This document shows positions 8,761 through 21,113 of a stretch of 64,000 nucleotides of DNA, one piece after another. The stretch lies in NCBI GenBank assembly GCA_905160935.1, contig CAJHZI010000566.1, positions 555,001 to 619,000 on the forward strand. The letters are read 5' to 3'. A program made the position numbers and the translations under genes. Within the stretch, counting starts at the first letter, position 1, and every line of letters begins with the position of its first letter. This DNA comes from Enchytraeus crypticus. Taxonomy: Eukaryota > Annelida > Clitellata > Enchytraeida > Enchytraeidae. The notes under the pieces were generated by a model. It ran no database searches. It saw nothing but the letters and a program-made list of their open reading frames with translations, and was not told the origin of the DNA.

Positions 8761-9430
8761 ATTTGTTGTTTATTATGACACGAAACACGTAGAAAGGTTG
8801 TATAGTAATAGCTTGAGAGTTAAGTATGCTGCATTTGTTGTTTATTATGACACGACTTTTGATTTTATAATTGTATGTTTTAGTACTTTTCTGGGCAGGC
8901 CATGGCCCATCTCTTTCCGCCGTATGTCTAAATTTAGACCAGCTTGCCCTGGATCTTGGCATTGTACTACTTTGACCTCGGTTTTTGTTGTCTTTTTTGT
9001 TTTGACGTCTCATTGGGCAGAGTTTGCAAGAAGTCCTTGACATTGCCTTATTGCGAGGAACCGGACGTCAAATTCGTATTGATTTATTATGTTTTTAATT
9101 CGACGTGCGCAGCTATACAGTCGGTGACTGCTATTACTGAAGACAGATTGATGTGCAATAACATTTTGCAAAATGAAAATATATTCGATTATGTCTGATT
9201 GTAATAATAACAATTAATATACATTATTGCGAAATGATCAACTACAATTTGTTATTTATCACTTTCAATGATCAGTTTTAATACCGCATGTTTAAACCGT
9301 TAGAAAATTTATTCCATTTTCACTCTAACGAGTACTGAGAATATCCGGAATAAAACTTTCAAACTAATATTCTGCAGTCTTTCTGCAATAGTTAGTTTAT
9401 TGTTCAGGTGTAGTTATTTTAATAAATATT
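8761..9430. other. Intergenic DNA with a decayed SINE A
   Basis: Two open frames of about 95 codons overlap on opposite strands at 8753-9043 and match nothing recognisable. At 9213-9380 there is a decayed minus-strand SINE A copy ('gaaatgatcaactac', 'catgtttaaaccgttag'). Confidence 0.5.
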
Positions 9431-9684
9431 TAATAATAACAACACACATTATAGTGAAATTATCAACTATGCTGATATCTATCACTTTTAATACCACATG
9501 TTATATCCATTAGGCAATTTAGTCAATTTTCCGTGTAGCCAGTCAAGTGAATGTCCCGAGATTTTACTCTCAGATCAGCGCGGCTGGGATTCGAACCCAC
9601 GAGCATTCGATTCACATCAGGGTCTGTCATTTAAAACTTCATGACGTCATCTACACCCTCAACCATTGCGCTATTGAGACATTC
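9431..9684 (-). mobile_element. tRNA-derived SINE, family A
   Basis: Full copy: A box TAGCGCAATGG, B box GGTTCGAATCC, body ending 'tcactataatgtgtg' and an ATT-type tail. Confidence 0.85.
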
Positions 9685-10690
9685 AATTTAATTCATGGAG
9701 ACATATTGAGACATTTGTGAGACAACGCGACAAATTGGGGAGTTGCTAACATTTAATTGTCACACCAATTGCGGCATTATGCCCCAGGCTACTTGACCTT
9801 CACTGTCCATTCAGCACTACTGTGGTATTTAGCATAGAGAGGAGCTTTATAAATATACTTATTATTAATAGTATTGCTATTATTCAACAATTATTGGATT
9901 TATTTGAAGACGAGTAAATCATTCAACACTGAACATAATTAAGTAATTATGTAGAAGAGAAAAGTGAGATGCGTGTAAAGAGTGAATTTTCAAATCTGAA
10001 TTTTAAAAAGTAGCGCAAGTTAAAAACACAAAACAAAACACAAAATATATTTACTGCTGTACGATATCTATTGTTCATAGCATAAAGAAATTAAAACATG
10101 ATCTATGCACTAACATCCAGACAAGTAAATAAAGAAATTGTCACATGGTCACGTGTTACAGAATTTATTAGTGATTCATGCATATATCCAGACAGACAAT
10201 TAGAAATATCTGTAGACATACAGACACACCTAAACATCCCAGAAAGTACAGAAACGAGCATAATTAAGCTATGGGAGATCATACATCGTCCTACTGTTCT
10301 CTTTTTCTCGTGTCTTGAGGAAAAATCCTAAGAAATCTATTAACAAGGTCCGTGGGCAATCGTCCATCCGCTGACTTACTCATATCCACTACATCTCCAC
10401 GCACCTGCAAAATAAATATATCAATCAATCCATTCAGAGTACACAAAATTCCTAATTACAAAAATTTACTAATATTTGCTACATTTTCCACTAGGTCGAT
10501 AGATCACCCATACCTCATCTTTACACCTAAACTACACGTTTCAACTGTTTTTTTTTTCAAATAGATTTAACGTGTTTTATCATACACAAATGAACCCATT
10601 ACATAGGCTAATGTGCCTCGGTTAGAGGAATGCATTTGCAGTCCAGCGAATGCTGTAGTTACTTGCTACAAAGAGTATTCTGTTCAAGAG
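9685..10690. other. AT-rich intergenic DNA
   Basis: Short open frames (10098-10331 and 10352-10564, plus strand) have no recognisable domain and no splice context. Nothing else is supported. Confidence 0.5.
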
Positions 10691-11005
10691 AGTTAACGTG
10701 TGGTGTCAAACTGTTAGGTTTGAATCACATCGGCCTTTGCTTTCCTATGAGCAGTTCCATAGGCAGTTGAAAACCTATTTTTCAAAACCTCTTTTCTGTC
10801 TAGTGTCCACGAGTTGCGATCAGCGCCTAAACCTTTATTTCTCTTTTCTTTATTTCCCTTTACAGTGGACTGATTTTCTGGATTTTGGAATTTGCACAGT
10901 TTTTGGACCTTCGTTTTGCTCGCCGGCTTGATTTTGTATCAATAGTGCTTGATGTTGTCATTGATGACTGTAGCACTGTAAATGTTGCTATGTTAAGTCT
11001 GTTTA
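10691..11005 (+). mobile_element. Retrotransposon 3'-end-like repeat, family F
   Basis: A short frame containing YEQFHRQLKTYFSK resembles the C-terminal tail of non-LTR retrotransposon proteins. The segment 10860-11000 ('tggaatttgcac', 'ccttcgttttgctcgccggc', 'gtgcttgatgttgtcattga') recurs at 27540-27660 and 30865-31015 in the same orientation. Confidence 0.55.
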
Positions 11006-14000
11006 AGTCCGACTCTAGAACATTCAAATAAAACGAAAAGCCAAGATATGAAATGGATGCGAGAATAATAAATGTAACTGAAGTTGATGAATAGAACAAT
11101 GAAAATAAAGACAACTTTAAAAGGATGGGTAAAATGGCATGAATAAGTAAATAAGTAAATGAATAGGCATACTATTCCTTATTAAAAGATATGCCCTAGG
11201 CAAAATCTCAGAAATCAAAACTCAAATAAAAGAATAACATTTGTATAATATGTTCAGGCTTTCTAAAGGAGCAATTTCTACATCTAAACTGAAAATTTTG
11301 TGAAAAAAGAACAAGCAAAATGTTACAGCAATTCTATGAAAAGTAAACTAAACTATTATTGCAACCTTTTCGTGTTGTTTATTGCAGGCGACAAATTCAG
11401 TTATCTCTTTTGAGCATCTTCCCTGATCAAAATCGTACTTCTTTAAGCAAACCAAAACTTGTGACAGCTCTTGAAAGCATATTTGTTCTGCAAGTAATAC
11501 AAAGCATATAAATTAAAATTTTTTTCATAAAATAGATTGTTACACTAATGGGACCACTGTGTTCCACTAGAGTCTAGACTATTGTAACTGACATCTAAAC
11601 AGAAATCTGTATAAGCTCAATTTCTAGCTGAACCTTTCTCTTACATAACTAGAGCGAAGAGAAGGAGGAAATATCTTAATATTTCTTTAAATAATACTGG
11701 CATTTACAATTAAAATTCTAATTTGAACTATTTATCAGCGAAATTCTCGGACAGACTCGGTCTTCTGCTGCAGTTTAAATGCGTATTTAGTAAAAACTAA
11801 AACAAAAAACAGCAATGTGGCAAAAAACAACAAAGCAACAAACAAAAGACAACAGAGTAAAAAACAGCAAAGAACTGCAATGTGGTTATTCACCCGGAAG
11901 ATCACCTGCCAAAACTGTATCGACCAACTGACAACGCTGTCCTTTAGGCTGATAGATCAATAAACTTATTTTTTCTTAAACTAGCGTATTACTTCCAACA
12001 GTGTAGTAACTCTAATCTGAGGTTTAATCCCTCGAGATAGGAGGTAGTAATTGGCTATACTTCAGATAAAGTTTAATACATAGCCTTTTCCGACTTTTAG
12101 ACGTAATCCATGATATACATTATTGTAATATCTTAAGACATTGTTTTTAACTTCTAAAAGTATGTAGAAGCTAAAATTTTGCTCATCATATTGTATATTA
12201 TGGCCTAGCTAACTTTATAACTGTCATATATATATATATATATACAAGTTGAGAGTTTTAGTACTGAGAAATACATGTCTACTAGGACATTTACAAACAA
12301 AAAAGGGAAAACTCACGTTTTCTTCTATCACCCTTCCCCGATACTTGATCGTTTAGGAGAGGAGGCAGACTCTGCTTGTAGGGGTAGACATTTTTATAAT
12401 TATTGAATTTTCTCATAGGATCGCGAACATTCCTCATATTGGCTTGTCGATGAACTGCAAAAATTTAAAAACCAAAAGCAGTCACTATAATTAATCTATA
12501 TAAGACAATCTGGCTATGCAAAGAAAATACTAATTTTACTTAGTTCAGTGCTGACGTAGCTGCGTAGTCATACGTCAATGTCAGTATATAGGATTATATA
12601 TTGGATATATCTTGTTCTAGATATCTAAGAGTTGATGATAAACTTTGAGTATTCAAAAATTACAATGAGATTTGTATTTATATAGATGAGCATTTTTACA
12701 GTATTTTAAGAAATCAGACTAATGGAAGTAAAAGGTATACAAAATTGGCGAAAGAGGATCATACAAATAAACAGTCAAAATTAATTGCAAAGCATTGTAA
12801 ATAAGACGTAGTACATCATGTACTCTAAGTCCGGATGCTCTCACAATTATATAACATATTATATATAGATATAATTATATAGGCCTAATAAGTATGGTAA
12901 CATTGACTGACATGAAGCACTATAGAATCAATTCAAGCTGATGAGCAAAGTAACAAATTTTGATCTAACAATCGGTGTATATCTAATATCTGGCAGACCA
13001 GTTTAAAGAAGAAATAATGTATTATAGATTAATATTAAATAGGAGAACAGTGCATTCTTAATCGATGCCAAGGAAAGACTGGCGAAAATACAAGAAAACA
13101 AGTAACTTAGGAAATTACAGTCGCGTTGTCCATGCGTGACCTTCAGATTTGTAAAACATTCTTGACATATAGTCATCAAATTAACTGTTGGAGCACTTCC
13201 CAAGCTCAAGACTGCATTATTGCACTAATAAGTAGTCACAGTCACACAATATCATATAGAAACGACCGTTTATAAAATAAGAATCGCAATAAAAACTTTT
13301 TACAGGATAGTAATATAACAAATTCAGAGATAGCTTTTGCCAAAGATCCCGCTCCATAAGAAAGAGCTACTACATTAATTAATATATAGCATAGAAAATA
13401 TTTATTATAAAAATCAAACCCAGAGCAATAAGCAAGGAAACATTATATAAAATAAATACCCAGAAATATAAATTTCTTTAATATCGCTCATCGAGTTTTG
13501 GATTCCAGCCATATATCATTATATATCGATACATTTTAATATCTACTCTCTGTTCAATACACATTGCAGAAGACTTCCCCATTGTAATACAACCCGTCCC
13601 TATCTGTGTCATTAACCAAATTATATAGATATACTCCTATATTTGGCAAATTGTGGATTAAATGCATTTAATCAATAAGTGGCTATATTTATTTAATCTT
13701 CTATCAACCTCAGAAGTTTTAAACAAAATGGTAACAGTTGTTAAGTAAACAAAAACAAACATGTGAGGTTATTGTGAAATTCTAATAATTTATAACTGAA
13801 ATTTATTTTCCTGTATGAAAGAAATTATATTTTAATTAGACCTTAGATATGGTTGATAGGTTATATTTATATAACTTTATCCTGAAAATGTAGAGTGATA
13901 TGTAGTGGTTTACAACAAAGATTTCTTACAGTTTCTTATTATCTAAATCTATATTCATTCTACAATTCATATTTGCTGATATGTAAGCTATTTCTATTTA

Positions 14001-14372
14001 AGGATTAGTTACGAAATTATTTTCAATATTTCGAAATTAGGATTTTTCGAAATCGCCTACAAAATATAAATTCTTTATTCTTAAAAGAAATGACATAACT
14101 TGTTACATTGTTACTCAATATTTCGAGTTAGAACCGTAGATCGAGATGAAATATTAGCAAATAGCCTTTATAAGATGTAGTTTGCTGATTTGTGCTGCAA
14201 TCTCTGAAACTTTTAGTATTTATTGTTAACTAGTAGTATTGTTATTGTTAATCTGTAAAATTTGTTAAATCTTATAGATTAATAAATTGTAATTTATTAA
14301 TCTGTTGATTTCCTTGTAGGTGATATTATACACAGCTATAACTACTTTAATTAATTAAGAACTATATACAGG
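11006..14372. other. Long AT-rich region upstream of FBXW4
   Basis: No gene, SINE or structured repeat recognised. It contains a (TA)n run at 12226-12244. The 5' untranslated region and promoter of FBXW4 should lie in its last part, but no clear core promoter motif could be picked. Confidence 0.45.
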
Positions 14373-17300
14373 ATGGAGCGTGAAAAGAAGATTCTTGATT
14401 TGCCGGATGATGTACTATTTGTCATACTATCATTCCTTGACATACAAACACTAGGTCGTGTTTCTTGCGTGTGTCAGCGATTGAGGAATTTGAGTCTGAG
14501 TGATCATGTCTGGTTATCATTGAGGCAAGACAGCCTTACGTTGTCTTCTAAACGAAGAGAAAAGTAAGTAAATGATGCCTTACAAAAATAGTATATTAAG
14601 AAATTTAGAATTTAATTGTGTATATGGTCATTTGCTATGACTTAGTTTTACTTGGTTTTCTGAAGATTTCTAAGCCAAAATTAACGAATTTAGAACACTC
14701 CTGTGTTTTCTAATGTAAAAGATTCAGGCGTTATTGAATCTGACAAGGGCTCTTCATCAACTGATTTTCTTAAATTCAAAGATATCTAGTATTGTTAATG
14801 TATTTTATTTTCTTGTATTCTATCTATGCAGGTATTATTTACCTGTTCTAATCATATACTATTCAATGTGGTATTTACATAGCTCTATTATTTGTCCTGC
14901 CATACCATAATGCAATGTCATTTTAAACCATCCATAATCTTTTGTAATTAAGCTTGATTTAAACCAGGTATACCTTGAGTGTCTGCACACCTCACATCAT
15001 CCAGCAATTGATCGTCAATATTTCTTCCTCAGCAATTATTATTATAATTATTTAGAGCAGCATTAAGCCATTTTCCTCCTGCTATAGGATTCATTTCTCA
15101 ATCATTATTAGTCCGTCACTGAGTAGCAGGCATATATTAGCAATGAAATTTGTTGTGCATATTATACTGGTTACACTTGTTATTCTAGTTAGACATATAA
15201 TGTTTGAAGCACTGGATGTAACATGTGATTTGTCGTCATTCAATGATTGTGTATAGACGTATTACGTTTTAATTACTGGATGTAGCATGTGATTTGTAGT
15301 CTTTCAATGATTGTGTATAGACTTATTATGTTTGAAGTACTGGATGTAACATGTGATTTTTTGTCATTCAATGATTGTGTATTTATAGTAGATACCTTTC
15401 TATGAAGGATCACTGTAGAATCTCACATCGATTGGCCAAAGCTCAGTGGGACAACATTATCATAGGCCTTCATAGAATAAGGTTAGCCGTTTTTAATCTC
15501 TCTCTCTTGGTGCTCTGCCTATTGGCATGTCCATGGTATATACCGCCTCTACTGTTCTCTATCTTGCATTTTCCTCTTCAGGTCCACATATGTGTGGATC
15601 TTTAAATCATCTATAACATTCCTTTTGATATACCCTTATTCTTGGGGGATACTGCTTATGACGAGGTGGGCCCCCTATGCCTTCGTCAGCTTCGACTAAC
15701 AATTACTGGGCAGGGGCGTCATTTCCTGAAAAAACAATCCTATTTACCCACACTTTAATCTCTATAGGGCCTGCAGTCCTTCTTGATTTACTGTTATCGT
15801 TAATTTTTAACCAGTTCTGTATAATAAATTTTGTTCAGTGCAGTAGATTTTAGAAGTACTATAGATGCATCTTATTATAGCTATCGTTGAAGTTTACACC
15901 TGTGTTGTTTCTACAGACAGATGCCATGTCTAGCATTGTTGGACGATAGGTTACTGACGACCTACAACAATTCCATTAGATGTTACTCGCAATTGGCACA
16001 AAGGAAGCGTGGTAAAGGGTTGCCGTTCGAAAATTTCTATGTCCACGAGTTTGATATCAGTCGAATGGTTGCAGGAGGAGATCATGTTGTTATTGGAGAC
16101 AGGTACATTTTGTGATCTAAGATTCTTTGTTGCAGACTTGAAATGTTTAGTTATGCTATTGAATATATTGCCTAGTTTTATTTGTGCTCTATTTTTACTA
16201 TTTTTGATTTGTTGAATCTTAATGTAGCGTGGCAAGATTACGATAAATTCTCGTTTATACGATAAATTCTCGTTTAAAGAGCATTAATTAAATTGTATTT
16301 TTTGAATATTTTTATTTATGTGAGTGAATTTCGGGTGAAGCTAAATGACTTGAAATGGAATTTATGATTATGAAGTCAACTTTAGCTTATTAAGTTATAT
16401 AGGTGTGTTGATGATTGCAAGTTGTTTGTTTTCGCCATTGATTGGTTATTGGTTGTTTAGACATACCATTTTGCTCTAAAATTCTATACATAATGGCTAC
16501 AGATTGTACAATTTTTATATAAATTATTACTCACATATTTCAATTATTTGAACAAGTCAAGTTATTAGGCATTTTTATATTGTGAATCAATTGAATCGCT
16601 TTAAAATATTGGGATTTTAAAACTTTAATCTTACTAAATTTACTATTAGGTAAAGCTTAATGGCATTATACATGTTTTTAAGGCATATTCCTTTGTAATG
16701 TCCAAGCCGTTACAAAATAGTCCAGACATAAACAGCATGCGTAATACGAGGCTACGAAGCAGGGTCTGAGTAAGGCAATGGGAAACCACCTTATTAGCCA
16801 ATATTTTTAAAGCTAATGACAATATTGAAGTTCAGTAATGATTTATTCTTTGTGAAGTTTTCTATTTGTTGATCAGAGGAGTTCTCATACTGAGCCTCAA
16901 TGCTGGCTATGATAAGGAATATATACCTTAAACCTGTCACTTGACAGATTTCATTATTGTATAATATTTTGTTATAACATGCCTTCATAACAAATTAATC
17001 AGTATGAATTTAGCGTCTGGTTCTGCGCCATAAGGCAATTTGAAGAACGTCAGATTTGCTTGTGTGTCCTAGGAATGGCAATGTGTTGGTGAAAGAAGCA
17101 TCTACCGGTGAGACTATTCAACAGATTCATCGTGCACATGATCAGGATGTCCAGGCATTGGCATTGTCTTCAAATATCATAGTATCAGGATCTCGTGATG
17201 CTACTGTAAAGGTATTTTAAACAATGACATATCTAGTCGTTGTTGTTGTTGTTGTTGTCGTTGTTGGTGTTGCTTTGTGTATAAATATCTTAGTATTTTT

Positions 17301-20300
17301 CATTTTCCTGATATGTTATCTTCCCAGATACTAACCCTGACAGTGTCGTGATGCCACTGTAAAGGTAATGTATATAATAGCACATCTAGTCGTTGTTGTC
17401 GTTGTTTTGTGTATAAATATTATAGTATCAGGGTGTCATGATGGTACTGTAAAGGTAATGTAGATAATTATGTATCTAGCTGGTTGATGTTTTAGAACTG
17501 AGTAGAATAATCACTTTTTACACTACTTTAAATTGTTAAGTTGTTAGGAGGCCAGTACGTACAAGAATTTGTTTCTTCCTCGAGTGTTCATTCCTGAATG
17601 ATCTATATAAGAGGGAAGGAATTAGGATTAAAAAGTGAGAAAAGGCCGTACAGGCATTGGCTGAACGATTTCGATTGCTAGCACATTTCTGTATAATTGT
17701 AGTCACTATTATGGTTAAGCGGTTTAAAGATTATCCAGTATTGCTGTGTGTTAATAATTTCTTATGCAGGCATTTATAAAGTTTGAATTTTTCGCAGTTT
17801 CCAAAGAGCTGTTTTAATCACAACTCTGTTGTATGAGTATCATAAATATTATACTTAATTCATATTAATAATGAAATTTATCATCCTCATCATCATCATC
17901 TTTCCTTGAATCCCAGTTTAACTAGGGTCGGGATACGAATAGACTTTCTCCCGTCCTCTCGGTCCCACACCATATCATCAGTCAATCCCCTATTTTTCAT
18001 GTCCTTAACTACCGCATATCAGCAACACTAATAATGAAATTTATAGAAAGATTAAATTTTTGTTTTTAAGGTTTGGCGGCTACAAGGTACAGGCAGCTCT
18101 AGTGAGACTCCACCTCTTCATACCATAGCTCTAGCAGATCGTGTTTGCTGCACGGCTGTTGACACTGTGGCAGGGTGATTATAATATTTAGAAGGTCTCA
18201 ATAGCGCAATAGTTAGAGGTGAAGATAACTTCATGAAGTTTTAAATGACAGATCCTGAGATGAATTGAACCCTCGTGGGTTCGAATCCCAGCCGCACTGA
18301 TCTGAGAGTAAAATCTCGGACATTCACTGGACTGGCTACACGGAAAATGGACAAATTGCCCAACGGATTTAACATGTGGTATTAAAAGTGATAGATATCA
18401 ACGTAGTTGATCATTTCACTATAATGTGTGTAGTTGTTGTTGTTATAAATCTAATTAAGCTCAACATTCATATAGAGAATGACATTCATAACATTCTCCA
18501 AAAAGCAGAAAGGGCATTCGCTTGGTGAGCGTCTAAGCTCCAGAAATTACTACAACAATTACAACGAATGGAAATGTCTCAAATAGGGGATTGGCTGGTG
18601 GTGTGATGTAGGACCGAGAGGATTTGAGATGGTCTATTTGTATCCAGACCCTGGTTAAACTGAGATTCAAGGAAGGTGGATGATAATGATGATGAAAACA
18701 TTCATATAGAGCTTTTGATATTAGCAGCACTAGTATAACTCATCGATGAAGATGTTGTTAAATCTAAATTCTACTCTGGTTAAAATAAATATTACATGAT
18801 AGCTTTGAATAAATTATTATAAAGCTGGTAAAGCTAAGGTTAACGTTAGTTTCCTCACTCGAAAGCGATGTCAGCGACGAGCGAGCCTAGGATTTGAACC
18901 CCGCACCTACTGATCCGCGGTCGAGTATCTTATCAACTTCGCCTCTGACTCCAGCCAGTGAATTATTAAATTATTGAGAAATGAAGGACTGTACTACCTT
19001 GTTGGACATGTTGGGAGCATGTTTGTTTGCTGTACAAGAAGTCACTGGAACGATGACTGGTGTACCATGTGACCATATCATTGTGGTGTGGAGATAGACT
19101 GTAAACTTTGCTTTAGTGCTTTTGGAAAATTACTGCAGTAACTTGTCAGGTAGTGTCGATGTTTGCGATTGTTATAATTTGAGGTGCATAGATGTCATAT
19201 GTAAAAAATTATGAAATCTTTTCTATTACAACTGAGTATATCATTTAGTGTAGATTGTTTCTATTGTTGCATATGTTAGGAAGTACGTCATTGGCACCGC
19301 AGGAGTTAAGTTTCTACCTCCACTGCAACTCTGGGACTTGAATAGGTTTGTTTAAAATCTTATTGCTGAACTTTTCATTATTATTCTCAGGACACCAGTG
19401 GCTAAAGTTGGGGGGCCGCAGGGGAACTCAGTTCCCCCAGGTCTCATTTTTAATGAGATGCTTTCCCCTGCTATGAGCACATATTGAGACTTTGTAAATA
19501 CATTCACAGAGGGGCCCGGGCAATTCTGACCTTTCCCTAGCTCTCAATTCCAACTTCAACCACTGCAGGATCCTGCTCCTCATATTTAGACAAAAGTAAT
19601 GCTTACGAAATATCTTAGTTCAAATATCTTTCTTCACATTTTTCTTAAAATGATATCTAACTATGTGGGCACCTATTCTCCAGCATTTGCTACAAAGTAT
19701 TCTAAAACCTACCCTAGTTACTGGGATCATTATCATACTCGTCCCTTGAGGAAGATGATGATGTTGCCTATAACTGTGTTCGTAACAGGTTTTAGAGGAA
19801 CCTCTGCTCATATATCTGTTTCCAGGCATTCACAATGCATCCAACGGCACTGTCTACAGTTGGAGCATGCTGTTTGCAGAAAGAGATTATGATGTCATAT
19901 TGCACGATTATTGTTTTCAGTAATTGCATTGTAGGTGGCTGTGATAATTCCTTCCTTTTGCTAAAAATGACTATAGTGAATGTTCTGAAAAAAAACTTAA
20001 GTTTATGTATTTTTCTAGCATTCATTTATGATAGATAAGTTGGTAATCCAGAACTTTGTAGATATGTTGCTTGTAGGCGCAGATTTATTTTTATCTAGTA
20101 GTAGTTGAGGTCACAGTGCTGATGTTATGTTTCAGTTCGACAGTTGTTAGCATACAGTGCTGTGGTATGTAATGCTATATATGTGAAAACTATTAGCCCA
20201 CTTCTGCTGTAAATTCAGTGATTTGTTGTACTCGGTTGTAGGCTGTTGTTGTTGTTGTTGTGTATTCTTTTATACTGCTGTTGTTGTTGTTTGCTGTTGT

Positions 20301-21113
20301 AGGCTGTTGTTGTTGTTCACTGTTGTAGGCTGTTGTTCGTGTTCACTGTTGTTGTTCACTGCTGTAGGCTGTTGTTCTTGTTCACTGTTGTTGTTGTTCA
20401 TTGTTGTAGTCTACTATTGTTGTTGTTGTTCATTGTTGTAGACTACTGTTGTTGTTGTTGTTGTTGTTGTTGTTGTAGTCACTCACTGCTAGGCTACTTG
20501 GGTGAAGACTACAGACACGGCGCTGGTGTGATGGACGCACAATTTGAATCTCCTCATCATCTTCTGTCGTGTGGCTATGATACCATTGTTAGACTGTGGG
20601 ACCTCCGCATGCCTTATCTTAAGTGGTTTGTCGCTGGCTTCTATTTGTTGTAGCGTAGGATATTGTCTTTGTTGCCCTATTTATTTAACGCATACAGTAT
20701 GATAATTACTATTATGTGTGTACTTCTGTGTTCAAACGTACTAAATGGAAAAGTGTACTTGAGTAGTGTGATTACTATGTTTAGAGTTACTCAGTTTAGA
20801 GTTAGTCCAGTCTAGTCTATATAACTAGACTATATTCTCTGTGATGTTATACAGTGCACTGAGCATGGAGGATACATACGACGAGACGGTGTATTGTGTG
20901 AGAAGTGCGGGGGAACATGCTGTGCTGGCTGGTATGGCACGACACGCTCTGATTGAACTGTGGGACAAGAGATCGACCAAGCAACCGGTTCATCTCTTCT
21001 TCTCCGGTGGCAGTGGGTCTCGCAGTAGTCCTGTATATAGTCTTGCACTAGATAGCGCTTGTATATATGCTGGTCTCGACCTTAGCATAAGAAAACTCGA
21101 TTTTGATATTTAG
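14373..21113 (+). CDS. FBXW4: F-box/WD-repeat protein 4 (FBXW4/dactylin), 8 exons
   Basis: Substrate receptor of an SCF-type ubiquitin ligase: the F-box should bind Skp1 and the WD propeller the substrate. Exons: 14373-14563, 15389-15481, 15917-16102, 17073-17211, 18071-18174, 19280-19345, 20479-20625, 20855-21113. The sum is 1185 nt, 394 aa plus TAG, close to the roughly 410 aa of vertebrate FBXW4. All introns are GT-AG with matching phases. The F-box occupies residues about 7-47 (LDLPDDVLFVILSFLD). Exon 2 encodes the F-box-to-propeller linker; exon 3 begins the propeller (QMPCLALLDD). WD signatures are SGSRDATVKVW (exon 4/5 junction), LPPLQLWDLN (exon 6), LLSCGYDTIVRLWDLR (exon 7) and ELWDKR (exon 8). 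The colinear match to FBXW4, including GAGVMD..ESP in exon 7, makes the assignment secure. The exon 2 acceptor is TAGTAG, so a one-residue NAGNAG choice is possible. Introns hold SINEs, a MITE and duplicated splice-site fragments. The start is the first ATG ahead of the F-box. Confidence 0.93.
15195..15388 (+). repeat. Tandem repeat ending at the FBXW4 exon 2 acceptor
   Basis: Three units of about 64-68 bp ('ggatgtaacatgtgatttg', 'ttcaatgattgtgtatag'). The 'gtgtatag' ends fall at 15256, 15320 and, as 'gtgtatttatag', at 15388, which is the exon 2 splice acceptor. The two upstream units are therefore decoy acceptor sequences. Confidence 0.75.
15500..15835 (-). repeat. Dispersed repeat (inverted family E end plus 'cttgggggat' segment)
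   Basis: 15500-15540 is the reverse complement of the 'ccatggac..gccagtaggcag' segment of family E. 15630-15835 ('ttattcttgggggat', 'gacgaggtgggcc', 'gggcgtcatt') recurs at 54650-54850. It lies in FBXW4 intron 2. Confidence 0.6.
16750..16990 (+). repeat. Dispersed repeat family E copy in FBXW4 intron 3
   Basis: 'gcaatgggaaaccacct', 'tttgttgatcagaggagt' and 'gaatatataccttaaacctg' match the family order seen at 57725-58110. Confidence 0.6.
17173..17454 (+). repeat. Duplicated 3' end of FBXW4 exon 4 with its donor
   Basis: The end of exon 4 ('agtatcaggatctcgtgatg' to 'actgtaaag|gt', ending 17211) is repeated twice inside intron 4: copies end at 17364 ('gccactgtaaag|gtaatg') and 17454 ('ggtactgtaaag|gtaatg'). 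The third copy still reads IIVSGCHDGTVK, a WD-repeat strand. GTT-rich spacers separate the copies. Both extra copies carry GT donors. Confidence 0.8.
17876..18015 (-). repeat. Dispersed repeat family C, (GAT)n-tailed
   Basis: Minus-strand copy: 'aaataggggattgactgatg', 'gtgggaccgagagg', 'cgaccctagttaaactggga', 'ttcaaggaaagatgatgatg'. Other copies are near 18490, 21480, 22720, 50225 and 53985. Same-end copies with a microsatellite tail suggest a retroposed element. Confidence 0.7.
18193..18446 (+). mobile_element. tRNA-derived SINE, family A, in FBXW4 intron 5
   Basis: A box TAGCGCAATAG, B box GGTTCGAATCC, body ending 'cactataatgtgtg' and a (GTT)n tail. It begins only about 20 bp after the exon 5 donor. 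Confidence 0.85.
18490..18690 (+). repeat. Dispersed repeat family C, (GAT)n-tailed
   Basis: Starts 'agaaagggcattcgcttggt', continues through 'gtcccaaatagggg'-like text and ends 'gattcaaggaaggtggatga' followed by GAT repeats; the same start recurs at 50230. Confidence 0.65.
18826..18958 (-). mobile_element. tRNA-derived SINE, family B, in FBXW4 intron 5
   Basis: Minus-strand copy with B box GGGGTTCAAATCC, 'gacatcgctttcgagtgagg' and the 'gctggag' start. Confidence 0.75.
19388..19573. mobile_element. hAT-like MITE in FBXW4 intron 6
   Basis: Element 19396-19565 (170 bp) has inverted ends CAGTGGCTAAAGTTGG and, reverse complemented, CAGTGGTTGAAGTTGG (14 of 16 match). The flanking 8-mers caggacac (19388-19395) and caggatcc (19566-19573) match at 6 of 8 positions, fitting a decayed hAT 8-bp target duplication. 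No coding capacity. Confidence 0.75.
20222..20478 (+). repeat. (GTT)n-rich tract forming the FBXW4 exon 7 acceptor
   Basis: GTT/TGT repeats broken by 'cactgttgtaggctgttg' sub-units. The last run ends 'tgttgttgtag' directly at the exon 7 start (20479), so it serves as the pyrimidine-poor tract and AG. Many internal 'ttgtag' triplets copy the acceptor. Confidence 0.8.

Noticed and set aside
8753..9213. Opposed open frames of 67-95 codons
   Set aside because: Overlap each other on both strands and match no family; probably chance in a repeat-derived region.
20223..20653. Cys/Val/Leu-rich plus-strand frames before FBXW4 exon 7
   Set aside because: GTT-repeat translation; only 20479-20625 is exon sequence, in one frame.
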